Shown here piece after piece: positions 43,545 to 51,895 of a stretch of DNA of 64,000 nt (positions within the stretch are counted from its first letter, which is position 1; every line of letters starts with the position of its first letter). The notes below the pieces were generated by a model, which worked only from the letters and a program-made list of their open reading frames with translations, did not search any database and was not told the origin of the DNA. The translations under genes were made by a program, and so were the position numbers. Source of the stretch: Longispora fulva (GTDB lineage: Bacteria; Actinomycetota; Actinomycetes; Mycobacteriales; Micromonosporaceae); contig NZ_JADOUF010000001.1 in NCBI RefSeq assembly GCF_015751905.1, forward strand, positions 2,666,001 to 2,730,000, in the 5' to 3' direction.

Positions 43545-44401
43545 CGCGTCCCCGCCTCGACGCCGGGCGCTGCGGTGAGGATGCGAGGCAGGTCCTTGAC
43601 CCGCCCGACGCGCACCATCCACACCAGGCACCCTGAGAACGCGGCCCCGAGCACCGCGAGGACGAGTTGTCCGACGAAGGTGCCGTACGGCCGGAGGAAA
43701 TCGGCCGTCGCCACGCTCAGCAGCACGGTCGTGGCCAGAACCACCGTGATGACGATGCGCGTCGACGTGTGCGTCGCGGCGCGTTTCGTGGCGATCCGCA
43801 GCCGCGCGGACACCTGATCGCGGGCGATCTGCCCCACCGCCGTCAGCCCCGCGGCGATGTCACGGGCCTGATGCTCGGCGGCCTGCAGCAGCACGTTCAC
43901 GACCAGGTCCGCCGTCGGGTCGGCCACCTCGTCGGCGAAGGAACGCAAAGCCTGCGGCAACCGGACCCCCGAGCGCAGGCTGTGCGCGAGCTGGTCGAGT
44001 TCGGCGCGCAGTTGCGGCGGCCCGATCACCGCCGTGGTGATGACCGCCTGCTCGATGCCGGCCCCGGCGCGCAGCGTGCCCGTGAGATCCTCCGCCCACG
44101 AGGCGACCGCCTCCATCCGGCCCACCTGCCGGCGACCGGCACGGTCCGGCCCGAGCACGGCCGGCAACGTCCACGCCGCAACACCCGCCAGAACAGCGGC
44201 GACAGGCCACCCCGTCGCCACCCCGACCACGAGCCCAACAACACCCACAACCCCCAGCCGCGCGATCGGTATCGCGCGCGGCGGGCAGCCCCGCTCGGCC
44301 CGCGTCAGCCGCGGTCGGCGCGCCCCGGGCCGCAACCCGGTCCCGATCAGCAGCAGGCCGCCACCGACCCCCGCTCCGAGAATCGCCAGGAGGAACGTCA
44401 T
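43541..44401 (-). CDS. tadB: TadB-type membrane assembly protein
   Basis: A 286-residue GspF-family protein starting MTFLLAILGAGVGGGLLLIG. Two N-terminal helices, then the cytoplasmic bundle (VASWAEDLTGTLRAGAGIEQ, then AVITTAVIGPPQLRAELDQL, then VVNVLLQAAEHQARDIAAGL) and two C-terminal helices (STRIVITVVLATTVLLSVAT). It is the partner of TadC in the pilus platform. The gene begins six bases after the CpaF gene ends and its stop overlaps tadC. Confidence 0.88.
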   Translation of the reverse strand: MTFLLAILGAGVGGGLLLIGTGLRPGARRPRLTRAERGCPPRAIPIARLGVVGVVGLVVGVATGWPVAAVLAGVAAWTLPAVLGPDRAGRRQVGRMEAVASWAEDLTGTLRAGAGIEQAVITTAVIGPPQLRAELDQLAHSLRSGVRLPQALRSFADEVADPTADLVVNVLLQAAEHQARDIAAGLTAVGQIARDQVSARLRIATKRAATHTSTRIVITVVLATTVLLSVATADFLRPYGTFVGQLVLAVLGAAFSGCLVWMVRVGRVKDLPRILTAAPGVEAGTR

Positions 44402-44407
44402 CGCCGT

Positions 44408-45721
44408 TCACCAGCCTTCGATCAGGTGCGGCGTGAAACCATGCGCGACAAGCTCGTCAAGGGTGTCGGCGCGCAGCGGAGCGGCGGGCCGGGCGCGCCT
44501 GTCGGGGCCGGGACGCAGAACTTCGTTGCTGATCACGTCGGTCCCCTCGTGGTGCAAGACCTCCCGGACGCTCGACAGCACCCGGGTGCGGTCGGTGGCC
44601 CAGTCCAGGTGGATGACGAAATGGATCGCGCCGGCGATCAACGGGGCCGTGGCTTCGAAAGGGAGCCGTTCGGCCGCCTGGGCGGCGTACGTCTGCAGGC
44701 GGGTGAACGCCTGCCGCGACGAGGAGCTGTGCACAGTACCCATCGAGCCGTCATTGCCCATGGACATGGCGTTGAGCAGCGGAATCACCTCACCGCCGCG
44801 CACCTCGCCGAGGATCACCCGGTCAGGGGACATGCGCAGCGCCCACCGCACCAGCTCCCCCTGATCAATACCGCCCTCACCTTCGATGTTGGGTTCACGC
44901 GCCTGCAGCGCGACACAGTCGGGATGATCAGGGTCGATGTCGAGGCCCAACTCGTCGGTGTCCTCGATCGTGATCAGCCGCTCCCGCGGGTCGATCAACT
45001 TCGCCAACGCCCGTAGCACGGTCGTCTTCCCCGAATTGGTGCCACCACAGATCATGATGTTGCGCCGGGCCGACACCATCGCCGAGAACAGGCTCACCAT
45101 CGACGGCGGAAACAGTCCATGCTCACGGGCCAAGGCCGCCAGGCTGGTCTGCAGCAGCGGGTGCTTGCGGATCGACACCGACGGCTCCCGCGACAACATC
45201 GTCGCGAACAACCGGCTGCCATCAGGGAGCCTGACATTGACCCTCGGCACCCCGCGGTCAAAGCGGCGCTCGTCGGTACCGGCACGGGCGGCGATGTCGC
45301 GGACAAGATCGATCAGCTCAGCCGCCGACCCGGCGATCGTGGGCACCCGCTCCTTGCGGCCGTCCGTGCGCATGGCCCACACAACCTGGCCGTTGACGAA
45401 AATGTTGCTCACCGACGGGTCATCCAGCAAAGGCTGCAGACCTCCCATGCCCGTCAACGCGTCCGCGATGGCCCTTGCCACCTGCCGCTCGACCGGCGGA
45501 TCCAGCGCAGGACGGCCCGCCGCGAGCTGCCGGGTCGCGTACTCGTCAAGAACCTCGGCGACCAGCGCCGTCACCCGCTCCACCCTCGCCGCACCGGACG
45601 AAACACCCGGCGTGTCAGCGAGGCGCTGGGCGACCTCACGACGCAGGACCGCCGTCAGCGCGTGATCACCCGTCGACTGCCACAACCCGGCGGCCGGGCC
45701 CGGGTGCGAAGGCGCGCTCAT
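44408..45721 (-). CDS. cpaF: CpaF/TadA-type secretion ATPase
   Basis: A 437-residue hexameric ATPase of the VirB11/GspE superfamily that powers Flp pilus assembly. N-terminal helical domain to about residue 130, then VSNIFVNGQVVWAMRTDGRK. Walker A is MICGGTNSGKTTVLRALAKL near residue 225, the Asp box ITIEDTDELGL near 250, Walker B RVILGEVRGGEVIPLLNAMS near 300, and the His box near 320 (MGTVHSSSSR). All catalytic residues are present. It starts in a four-base overlap with the CpaE-like gene. Confidence 0.93.
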   Translation of the reverse strand: MSAPSHPGPAAGLWQSTGDHALTAVLRREVAQRLADTPGVSSGAARVERVTALVAEVLDEYATRQLAAGRPALDPPVERQVARAIADALTGMGGLQPLLDDPSVSNIFVNGQVVWAMRTDGRKERVPTIAGSAAELIDLVRDIAARAGTDERRFDRGVPRVNVRLPDGSRLFATMLSREPSVSIRKHPLLQTSLAALAREHGLFPPSMVSLFSAMVSARRNIMICGGTNSGKTTVLRALAKLIDPRERLITIEDTDELGLDIDPDHPDCVALQAREPNIEGEGGIDQGELVRWALRMSPDRVILGEVRGGEVIPLLNAMSMGNDGSMGTVHSSSSRQAFTRLQTYAAQAAERLPFEATAPLIAGAIHFVIHLDWATDRTRVLSSVREVLHHEGTDVISNEVLRPGPDRRARPAAPLRADTLDELVAHGFTPHLIEGW

Positions 45722-46461
45722 GCGGCACGCTCCCGGGTGGGCACCGGGGTGGTGCGGACGACAACGTCGGCGAGATCCCCGAGCGCGCGGGCCACAGGCC
45801 GCAGATGCCAGCGCCGAGTGGCGAGCCTTCCGGCGAGAACCCCGGCACCGCCGTCATCGAACGGCACCTGCCCCAACACCGTGACCCCCCAGGCCCGGGA
45901 AATGTCAGCCGCCGAGTACGGACCCGTCCCGGCGAGAACCAGGCCCAACCGATCACCGGCGGCCTGCCGCAGCCACCACAACCGCGCCTGCAGATGCGCC
46001 TGGTCCTCCACCCACGGGCGCACCACGACCAGGACCCGGTCCGCGTGACGCACCAGCGGCATCGCCGCCGACGTCTCTGCCAGCCGCCCGACATCACAAA
46101 CCACCGCCCGCGCCGCACCGCCGACCACGAGCTCTCCCCCACTCGTGCTGACCAGAGCCCGCACCCCGGCCTCAGCGCTGGGGTCAGGAGGCGCGAGGAC
46201 GACATCCACGCCCAGGTCCGCCAGCCGCTGGGCGTGCTCACCCACGTCCGCGCCCGCGGCACCGGAACGGTTCGCCGCAGCCAGCGTCACCAGCCCCGGG
46301 GTCATGCTGTGCCCGAAGCGGGCCGCTAGGTCCCCACCGGCCGGATCGGCCTCCACCACAACAGCACCCCCGGCCGGCCAGACGCAGGCCAACCCCAAAG
46401 CCACGGTGGTCGCCCCCGGAGAACCCTTCACAGACGCGACAGCGATCAGCATCGGGGTCAC
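45718..46461 (-). CDS. CpaE/TadZ-like MinD-type protein with altered P-loop
   Basis: A 247-residue ParA/MinD-fold protein. The deviant Walker A would read Lys-Gly-Gly-x-Gly-Lys-Thr-Thr; here it is VKGSPGATTVALGLACVWPA, which keeps the first Lys but has Ala for the P-loop Lys. VVVEADPAGGDLAARFG, AVVCDVGRLAETSAAMPLVR and RVLVVVRPWVEDQAHLQARL are the other core strands. TadZ/CpaE proteins position the pilus machine at the cell pole or membrane, and some bind but do not hydrolyse ATP. Loss of the Lys suggests a structural role. It overlaps both neighbours by four bases. Confidence 0.8.
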   Translation of the reverse strand: MTPMLIAVASVKGSPGATTVALGLACVWPAGGAVVVEADPAGGDLAARFGHSMTPGLVTLAAANRSGAAGADVGEHAQRLADLGVDVVLAPPDPSAEAGVRALVSTSGGELVVGGAARAVVCDVGRLAETSAAMPLVRHADRVLVVVRPWVEDQAHLQARLWWLRQAAGDRLGLVLAGTGPYSAADISRAWGVTVLGQVPFDDGGAGVLAGRLATRRWHLRPVARALGDLADVVVRTTPVPTRERAA

Positions 46462-47144
46462 CGCCCCATGCCGAGAAGCACGACCGACGGATCACCAACG
46501 GCGCCAGCCAGGCGCGGGGCGTCCGCGGCGGCGACCAGCAGCGTCACGATAGTGACCCCGGACGGGTCCCCGCGCACCTCCGTGATCGTCGCGTCCACCG
46601 ACACCACTGAGGAAAGGCCCGGCCCGCCACCGCCTGAGCCGGGCACCGCGGCCGGGGGTACGAACACCATCACCCGGGACCCCGACGCGGCCCCGGCCGG
46701 CAGACGGCCCGTCTTGACCGCCACCGCGACGAGCGACTGACCTGAAGGGGGCCACGCCGGCTCCCCGAACAGGCCGGGCGTGAGCAGCGTGCCGGCAGCC
46801 ACCGGCACAGCGACCCGACGCCCCACCACATCGGCCCGCCCGGCAGACGGCACCACCTCCAGGCCCGACGACGACACCCGCACCACCCGCAGATCAACGT
46901 CTGCCACCGTGTGCCCCACCGCGAGAGGCTGCGACGCGGCGAGCACCGACTCGCGGGCGTCCAAGCCGTTGAACACCACCACGGCGGCGAGCGCGCACAC
47001 CACGACCAACCCGACACCGACCAGGGCCCGCGAATACGAGACCCTTCGACCCGGCGCACGTTGCCTTTGCGAAGGCACTACGGCATCCGAAAAGCGCATA
47101 TTGCTTACTCGCTCAGCCTGTTTTTGGGTAGACGAAACCACCAT
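46458..47144 (-). CDS. SAF-domain protein (CpaB/RcpC-like)
   Basis: A 228-residue protein. Short cytoplasmic N-terminus, membrane helix near 40-60 (ALVGVGLVVVCALAAVVVFN), then an extracytoplasmic SAF domain from about 65 (SQPLAVGHTVADVDLRVVRV, VGRRVAVPVAAGTLLTPGLF). The end (LVAAADAPRLAGAVGDPSVV) is typical of CpaB-like proteins of Tad loci. In diderms CpaB works with the secretin; here, in an actinomycete, it may organise passage through the wall. I kept the first ATG because GGGAG lies six bases upstream; a second ATG 15 codons in is possible. Confidence 0.8.
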   Translation of the reverse strand: MVVSSTQKQAERVSNMRFSDAVVPSQRQRAPGRRVSYSRALVGVGLVVVCALAAVVVFNGLDARESVLAASQPLAVGHTVADVDLRVVRVSSSGLEVVPSAGRADVVGRRVAVPVAAGTLLTPGLFGEPAWPPSGQSLVAVAVKTGRLPAGAASGSRVMVFVPPAAVPGSGGGGPGLSSVVSVDATITEVRGDPSGVTIVTLLVAAADAPRLAGAVGDPSVVLLGMGR

Positions 47145-47186
47145 CGGGTACTCCCGGATCTGTCGCGAAAGGAAAGGCGAGAACTG

Positions 47187-48059
47187 CTAGTTGATGAGGG
47201 CCTGAGCCTCGACGACCACGACGGTCACCGACGTGCTCGTCGTCAGCGCGGGAACCGTCCCACTCGCACCCGCCCCAACCCAGGACACGTCCCAGGTCAC
47301 CGTGGCAGTCAGTGTGTAGGAGCCGGCCCGGGTGAAGGTGTGCCCGCACGACGGCGAAGCGGCCGTCGGCGCGAGACTGGGGGTCCAGGGTGTGCCCGCC
47401 CCCTGGCAGACGACCGCAGCGCCGTCACCGGTGGACACTCGCAGGTCGCGGGGGCGGGCCGTGGCGGTAACGGACACGCCCGCCACGGTGGCCGTGGCAG
47501 ACTTCGCGTCCCAGGAAGATGACTGCGCCCACAACCACGTCGGCACGAACGCAATCTGGCGCGCGGTCAACGGTGGATTCGTCTCAACCCTCAACGCCGG
47601 CAACACCAGCTTCGCAACCGCCTGCCGAGCAACCTGCTCGGGGCTGACACGCTGCGCATCCGGGATCCACTGCCAAAACGCGCCCGTTGCCCCCCACGGA
47701 GCCGTACACGAACGGAAATACCAAGCTCCGGGTCCAGGCTGCGGAGGCAGTCCAACAGGAGCCTGCGCCGACGGCCCATCGTAATAGCACCCATCACTTC
47801 CCAGCCAACCACGACCAGGAATCGAGCAAGGGACCGTAGCACCGGCCGGATCACGGCAATCGACAGGTCCACTGTCCGACGCGCCTGCGCCAGCATGTCC
47901 CGGCAGCGAAACCACAACTGTGCAGGCCGGCTTGGAGGGATTCTCGGCGCAGTCAACTTCTCCTCCACCGTCTGCCGAAGCAGGCCGGCTTGCCAATAAT
48001 GCGAGGCCGGATGCCATTACCGCGGCGGCTACGGACCAGCGGACACCATTCAAGCGCAT
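47187..48059 (-). CDS. Secreted protein of the Tad locus
   Basis: A 290-residue exported protein. The signal peptide is MRLNGVRWSVAAAVMASGLA through ASADGGG. The mature part has at least six Cys (GEVDCAENPSKPACTVVV, GPVDCRDPAGATVPCSIPGR, FRSCTAPWG), a Trp/Tyr-rich middle (WLGSDGCYYDGPSAQAPVGL), and a C-terminal beta domain (AGSYTLTATVTWDVSWVGAG) that resembles PKD-like folds. I know it only as a recurrent companion of actinobacterial Tad loci. The chosen ATG overlaps the lipoprotein gene's end by ten bases; a start 13 codons earlier is possible but overlaps more. Confidence 0.7.
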   Translation of the reverse strand: MRLNGVRWSVAAAVMASGLALLASRPASADGGGEVDCAENPSKPACTVVVSLPGHAGAGASDSGPVDCRDPAGATVPCSIPGRGWLGSDGCYYDGPSAQAPVGLPPQPGPGAWYFRSCTAPWGATGAFWQWIPDAQRVSPEQVARQAVAKLVLPALRVETNPPLTARQIAFVPTWLWAQSSSWDAKSATATVAGVSVTATARPRDLRVSTGDGAAVVCQGAGTPWTPSLAPTAASPSCGHTFTRAGSYTLTATVTWDVSWVGAGASGTVPALTTSTSVTVVVVEAQALIN

Positions 48060-48616
48060 GTTCCCACCGCCCTGAGTCCGAAGTCGACGACTTTCCAAGT
48101 GCCGTCCACGATCTCCAAGGTCGCGATCAAGAGCCGCTTGCCCCCGGGAGTATCCTGGTAAGGCGAACCATCCGCCTTATACATGGATGTTGCGGATGTA
48201 TCGACGCAGTCGTTGACCGTTGCCTTGGTCGGAGCGGAGGGTGGCTGCAGCGCTGCCACGCTTGGTTGGAGTACGAAATCCCCACGTTCGAGCAAGCCCT
48301 TTTCCTTGGTTTGCTGAACGCCCTTTACCAGGATGGTCAGCGCCGCTCCCGAAGCATGGCGGCGTAGGTCCGGAAAATTTGGGTCGGGTATGCGTGAGGC
48401 GGCCAAGTAGCTCGTCCACATCCCCCGATAGGCATCTTCAGCCTGCCTGCCGGCCATGGTGAGTGGATCTGCCGACGGCGAGGAAGCTGCCGGCGTGGAG
48501 ACGGGCGGCCGGGTCACTGTGGGCTTCTTGGCCTCGGTGTGCTCTTGGCAGGCCGTGACCGCCGGTAGGAGGGTGAGCGCGACGAGCACCAGTCCGCGTT
48601 CCACCAGGTTCGACAT
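48050..48616 (-). CDS. Lipoprotein, first gene of the Tad operon
   Basis: A 188-residue lipoprotein. The signal segment ERGLVLVALTLLPAVTAC ends in the lipobox (Val-Thr-Ala-Cys). A Pro/Ser/Thr linker covers residues 25-50, then a globular domain (EDAYRGMWTSYLAASRIPDP, VNDCVDTSATSMYKADGSPY, LLIATLEIVDGTWKVVDFGL) with the alpha+beta pattern of small NTF2-like outer domains. It is first in the operon and overlaps the secreted-protein gene, so it is likely a surface accessory of the pilus. Function not established. Confidence 0.7.
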   Translation of the reverse strand: MSNLVERGLVLVALTLLPAVTACQEHTEAKKPTVTRPPVSTPAASSPSADPLTMAGRQAEDAYRGMWTSYLAASRIPDPNFPDLRRHASGAALTILVKGVQQTKEKGLLERGDFVLQPSVAALQPPSAPTKATVNDCVDTSATSMYKADGSPYQDTPGGKRLLIATLEIVDGTWKVVDFGLRAVGTCA

Positions 48617-49027
48617 GGGTTACCACCTCTGCTTGGAGGGTTTCAGGGGTACCGCATGGACCCCCGGGTACCGCAACCTCACCACCTGGGCGTGCCCGCC
48701 TCGTCGTGGCCACGTCCAGGTAACCAAGATCCGGGGCAAAAGGCCAGAAAGGTCGGATCGTGCCACGTTGAGACGGCGTTTCAGCCTGCCCTGGCGGAGG
48801 TGCGGGTTATCGAACCGGAACCGTCGACATGCGTCGGCAGTCTTCCGGCGGCGCACCCTCGTTATGCCCGCCTCGCGAATCAGGTGCCCACGTGGAGACC
48901 CATAGGGCCGGGGAGATTTAGGCGGCAATGTCTGATATGGGCGCGGCAGATCGCCCATTCGCCAGCGAAATACAAAGTCCAGGTTTATAAAAAGAAGCTA
49001 GTGATCCATTCAGGAAGGGGCGTATCG
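48617..49027. other. Divergent promoter region between the Tad operon and its neighbour regulator
   Basis: No convincing gene; frames here are Arg/Pro-rich. It must hold promoters for the leftward Tad operon and the rightward XRE gene. The last 70 bases are relatively AT-rich (AATACAAAGTCCAGGTTTAT), which suits a promoter. I found no clear operator. Confidence 0.4.
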
Positions 49028-49840
49028 ATGGCCACGAAGGGCGCGCCGCTGGGCCCCTTGGGCAATCCCGCCGTGGAAATCGCCCGCCTCGTTCGTCACT
49101 GCCGCGCCCGAATGACCTCGGCTGACATTCCCGACTGGGTCGGGCCGCCCAGGACCAAGTTGACGCAGGAGGTCATCGCCCACCGCATCGGCTGCAGCCT
49201 GGTCACCTACGGGCATCTGGAGAACGGCCAACTGCGTCGCATGTCGACGCAGTTGGCCGAGGCGGTGGCTTCGGCGTTGTGCATGACCGACTCGGAGCGC
49301 TACCTGCTGCACTGGCTGGGCACCGGAATGTCGGCGCCGGGCGTCCATCCCACCACCGAGAAACTGGTCGCGAGCCTGCGCCTGATGATGCACGCCGTGC
49401 CGTGGCCTGCGTGGATGAGCGACCCGGCGGGCAACATCTTCGACCGCAACCCCCGCATGACCGAGTGGATGCCCGACACCGCGGGCAGCGCCAGCTTCAT
49501 CGCCTGGGTCCTGACCGCCGCCCCGGCGCGCGAGCAGCTCGTGGACTGGGAGACGACGTGGATGCCAGCTGCGGTTGCCTACGTGCGCATGATCTCGGCC
49601 ATGGCTCCCACCGATCCGCGCATCGTCGCCCTGATCCGGGGCGTGGTCGAGCCGTGCGCCCTTGCCCGAAGCCTCTGGGAGAACTCGGCGGTGCAACGCA
49701 TCCAGCCAGGTGCTGACATCGCCTCGCAGCCCTTGTGGCTTCGCGTACGCGGTAAGCCGGTCGAAGTATCGCTGACCGTCCTCACACCACCGGGCGCATC
49801 GGAGGGACGATTCGTGGAACTCATCCCACTCGGCACCTAG
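49028..49840 (+). CDS. XRE-family regulator, MmyB-like
   Basis: A 270-residue protein from MATKGAPLGPLGNPAVEIAR, with AAGGGG nine bases upstream of the ATG. Residues about 15-75 form the helix-turn-helix (RTKLTQEVIAHRIGCSLVTY, HLENGQLRRMSTQLAEAVAS). The C-terminal 180 residues match the MmyB ligand-binding PAS-like domain of actinobacterial XRE proteins (MMHAVPWPAWMSDPAGNIFD, WMPDTAGSASFIAWVLTAAP, PLWLRVRGKPVEVSLTVLTP). MmyB-type domains may bind fatty acids. Lying divergent from the Tad operon, it is the natural candidate to control it. That link is inferred. Confidence 0.85.
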   Translation: MATKGAPLGPLGNPAVEIARLVRHCRARMTSADIPDWVGPPRTKLTQEVIAHRIGCSLVTYGHLENGQLRRMSTQLAEAVASALCMTDSERYLLHWLGTGMSAPGVHPTTEKLVASLRLMMHAVPWPAWMSDPAGNIFDRNPRMTEWMPDTAGSASFIAWVLTAAPAREQLVDWETTWMPAAVAYVRMISAMAPTDPRIVALIRGVVEPCALARSLWENSAVQRIQPGADIASQPLWLRVRGKPVEVSLTVLTPPGASEGRFVELIPLGT

Positions 49841-49858
49841 GGACGGAGCGTGATTGCA

Positions 49859-49884
49859 AACCGGCACTTTACCAACCGGCACTT
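49859..49884. repeat. Direct repeat before the KdgT-like gene
   Basis: AACCGGCACTT occurs twice, with starts 15 bases apart, in the gap between the XRE gene and the permease. The second copy runs into TTGACC, a possible -35 element. Two half-sites on one face of the helix, one and a half turns apart, could bind a regulator. Confidence 0.55.
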
Positions 49885-49936
49885 GACCAGGTAATAGTTT
49901 CTGGTTTCGTCCGTCGGTGCGGCGCACGCTGGGTCG

Positions 49937-50950
49937 ATGATCGTCGCTCCCGCCCCTCAGAAACCCTCCCGCGAGAGGGCCCCGGCGGCCAGGTTCACCC
50001 GCTGGATCCTGGCCCTGCCCGGGCTGTCCGTGCTCCTGCCCATGGTGCTCGGCGCGGACATGGGCTCGGCGATCGGTGGCCGCCAGGAGGTCGCCCTCCT
50101 CTCCGACCTCCTGGCGCACACACCACTTCCCGCGATCGGTGCGCTCCTGTTCGTCATCGGCGCCCAAGTCCCGGTCCGCGACCTGGGGGCGCTGGCAGCC
50201 CGCACCGGCACCATCCTCGCCGCCGCCACGGCACTTCCGGCACTGCTGGTGCTGGGCTACGGCTGGGCCTGGGGTCCGCGCGGGCTACTCGGCGTCCCCC
50301 TGTTGACCGTGGCCAGCAGCGGCATGTCGATCTCCAACAATGTGTGGGTCGGGATCGTGCGCAAGATCGGCGCCCCTGCCGATGTGGCTGCCGGATGTGT
50401 CGCGGCCGTGGCGTCCAGCGGCCCCCTGGTCCCGCTGCTCGTCCTCGCGGTGTGGCGGCGTCACGCCACGTCGGCGCCGTGGACCCTCGCACTCGGCGCG
50501 GTACTACTGCTCGGCGGCGGTGTCCTGACAGGCGTGATCCTTCCGGCCTGCAAGGCGCCGCTGGCCCGCTTGACCACCCCGCTGCTGGTCGCGATGAGCG
50601 TAGCGATGGGGTGGGCAATCCCCCTACAAGCCCTTGCCCGAGCGGCTCCCCGGGGGATCGTGGTGGCCGTGACCTCCGGTTTGGTCACCGGGGGCACGGC
50701 CGCCCTGCTCTGGACACGCCTCGGCCACGGGCCCGCCGCGATCGGTTGGGCCGCAGCCGCGCCCGCCGGAGTGTCGGTCACCGTTCCCACGATGATCGCC
50801 ATCGCCGACCCGTACTGGTCGCAGTGGGCCCCGACCGCGACCGCGCAGACCGCCGCCGCCGTGCTCGCGGGCATCATCCTCACGACCTTCCTCGGGACCG
50901 TCGCCAGGCCCCGCCCACACGACGGGAGCCGCACATGGACACCCTCATGA
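49937..50950 (+). CDS. KdgT-like 2-keto-3-deoxygluconate permease
   Basis: A 337-residue membrane protein with about ten helices. LPGLSVLLPMVLGADMGSAI opens the first; LLGVPLLTVASSGMSISNNV, AAGCVAAVASSGPLVPLLVL and AAPAGVSVTVPTMIAIADPY mark the repeats of the KdgT family, which imports 2-keto-3-deoxygluconate with protons. The order of Gly/Ser-rich turns fits, but no catabolic enzymes for that sugar acid lie nearby, so the substrate is open. The GGDEF gene starts within its last 16 bases. Confidence 0.75.
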   Translation: MIVAPAPQKPSRERAPAARFTRWILALPGLSVLLPMVLGADMGSAIGGRQEVALLSDLLAHTPLPAIGALLFVIGAQVPVRDLGALAARTGTILAAATALPALLVLGYGWAWGPRGLLGVPLLTVASSGMSISNNVWVGIVRKIGAPADVAAGCVAAVASSGPLVPLLVLAVWRRHATSAPWTLALGAVLLLGGGVLTGVILPACKAPLARLTTPLLVAMSVAMGWAIPLQALARAAPRGIVVAVTSGLVTGGTAALLWTRLGHGPAAIGWAAAAPAGVSVTVPTMIAIADPYWSQWAPTATAQTAAAVLAGIILTTFLGTVARPRPHDGSRTWTPS

Positions 50951-51672
50951 TCGCCACCATGGCGGGTGCCACCCCCACCGCCGTGGTGGCCGGCATCGGC
51001 TGGGTCAGGACCCGCCTACGCCTGCGCCACGCACACGAGACCGTGCGACAGCTACGGACCCACATCGGCGAGGCCGAGTACGCCGCCACCCACGATCCGC
51101 TCACCGGGCTTCTCAACCGGCGGGGCCTCACCACCGCCCTCACCACTCACCTGGGCTCAGCACCCGGTCCCACGGCGCTGCTCCTGCTCGACCTCGACGG
51201 GTTCAAACAGGTCAACGACACCCTGGGCCACACGGCCGGCGACCAGGTCCTGGCCATACTCGCCCGGCGCCTGCTCACCTTCGCCGCAGGAGCCATCACC
51301 GCCCGACTCGGAGGAGACGAGTTCTTCGTCTACCTGACCAGCCCGTACCCGACACCCGTCGACCCCCGAACCTGGCCACAACCACTCGCCGAACGCCTTC
51401 GACAGGTCCTCTCCCGTCCGATGCGCATCAGCGGCCGCGCCCTGCGGGTCACCGCCGCGATCGGCATCGCTCCGGCTACCCGCAACGCCCCACTCGGCGA
51501 CCTGCTCACCCGTGCCGACCGCGCCCTCTACCGGGCCAAGGCAGCCCGCGACGGCGTCGCGATCTACGGGTCATACCTCGACAAGGCGCCTCCCAGCCAC
51601 CACATCAAGCACGACATTCTCACCGCCGACACACCACCCGCCTCCAAGATCATAGAAGGAACACGGGAATGA
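50935..51672 (+). CDS. GGDEF-domain diguanylate cyclase
   Basis: A 245-residue protein starting MDTLMIATMAGATPTAVVAG. A short hydrophobic N-terminus and a helix (RHAHETVRQLRTHIGEAEYA) lead to the cyclase domain: DPLTGLLNRRGLTTAL, LLLLDLDGFKQVNDTLGHTA, and the active-site loop RLGGDEFFVYL near residue 125. The GGDEF loop is intact, so c-di-GMP synthesis is possible. An inhibitory RxxD site is not obvious just before it. No sensory domain is attached. It overlaps the permease gene by 16 bases, so they share a transcript. c-di-GMP could affect the nearby pilus, but that is inference. Confidence 0.85.
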   Translation: MDTLMIATMAGATPTAVVAGIGWVRTRLRLRHAHETVRQLRTHIGEAEYAATHDPLTGLLNRRGLTTALTTHLGSAPGPTALLLLDLDGFKQVNDTLGHTAGDQVLAILARRLLTFAAGAITARLGGDEFFVYLTSPYPTPVDPRTWPQPLAERLRQVLSRPMRISGRALRVTAAIGIAPATRNAPLGDLLTRADRALYRAKAARDGVAIYGSYLDKAPPSHHIKHDILTADTPPASKIIEGTRE

Positions 51673-51895
51673 CCGACCCTTTGCGGTGCCGAGCACCGAG
51701 CGAAGAGCACCAGTCCGGCGATGTTGGGCAGCGATCGCGGACCGGGGCGATCGCGGTGTCAACAGCCTCTGTCGCTCTCCGCCGACGCCCGGGTGCCCGG
51801 TCCCGAGTGCTCCTGGGTGTCGCCCGGTGGTGCCCTGCCTTTTGATGAACGTGCCAGCATGCACAGGACGGACGCCGGAACCATAGAATCCGACT

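Noticed and set aside
42501-43817. 438-residue plus-strand frame in the Tad locus
   Set aside because: It is antisense to tadC, which has clear GspF-family structure and operon overlaps.
48620-48958. 112-residue minus-strand frame upstream of the Tad lipoprotein
   Set aside because: It is Arg/Pro/Leu-rich and fills the divergent promoter region; no family or natural helix pattern.
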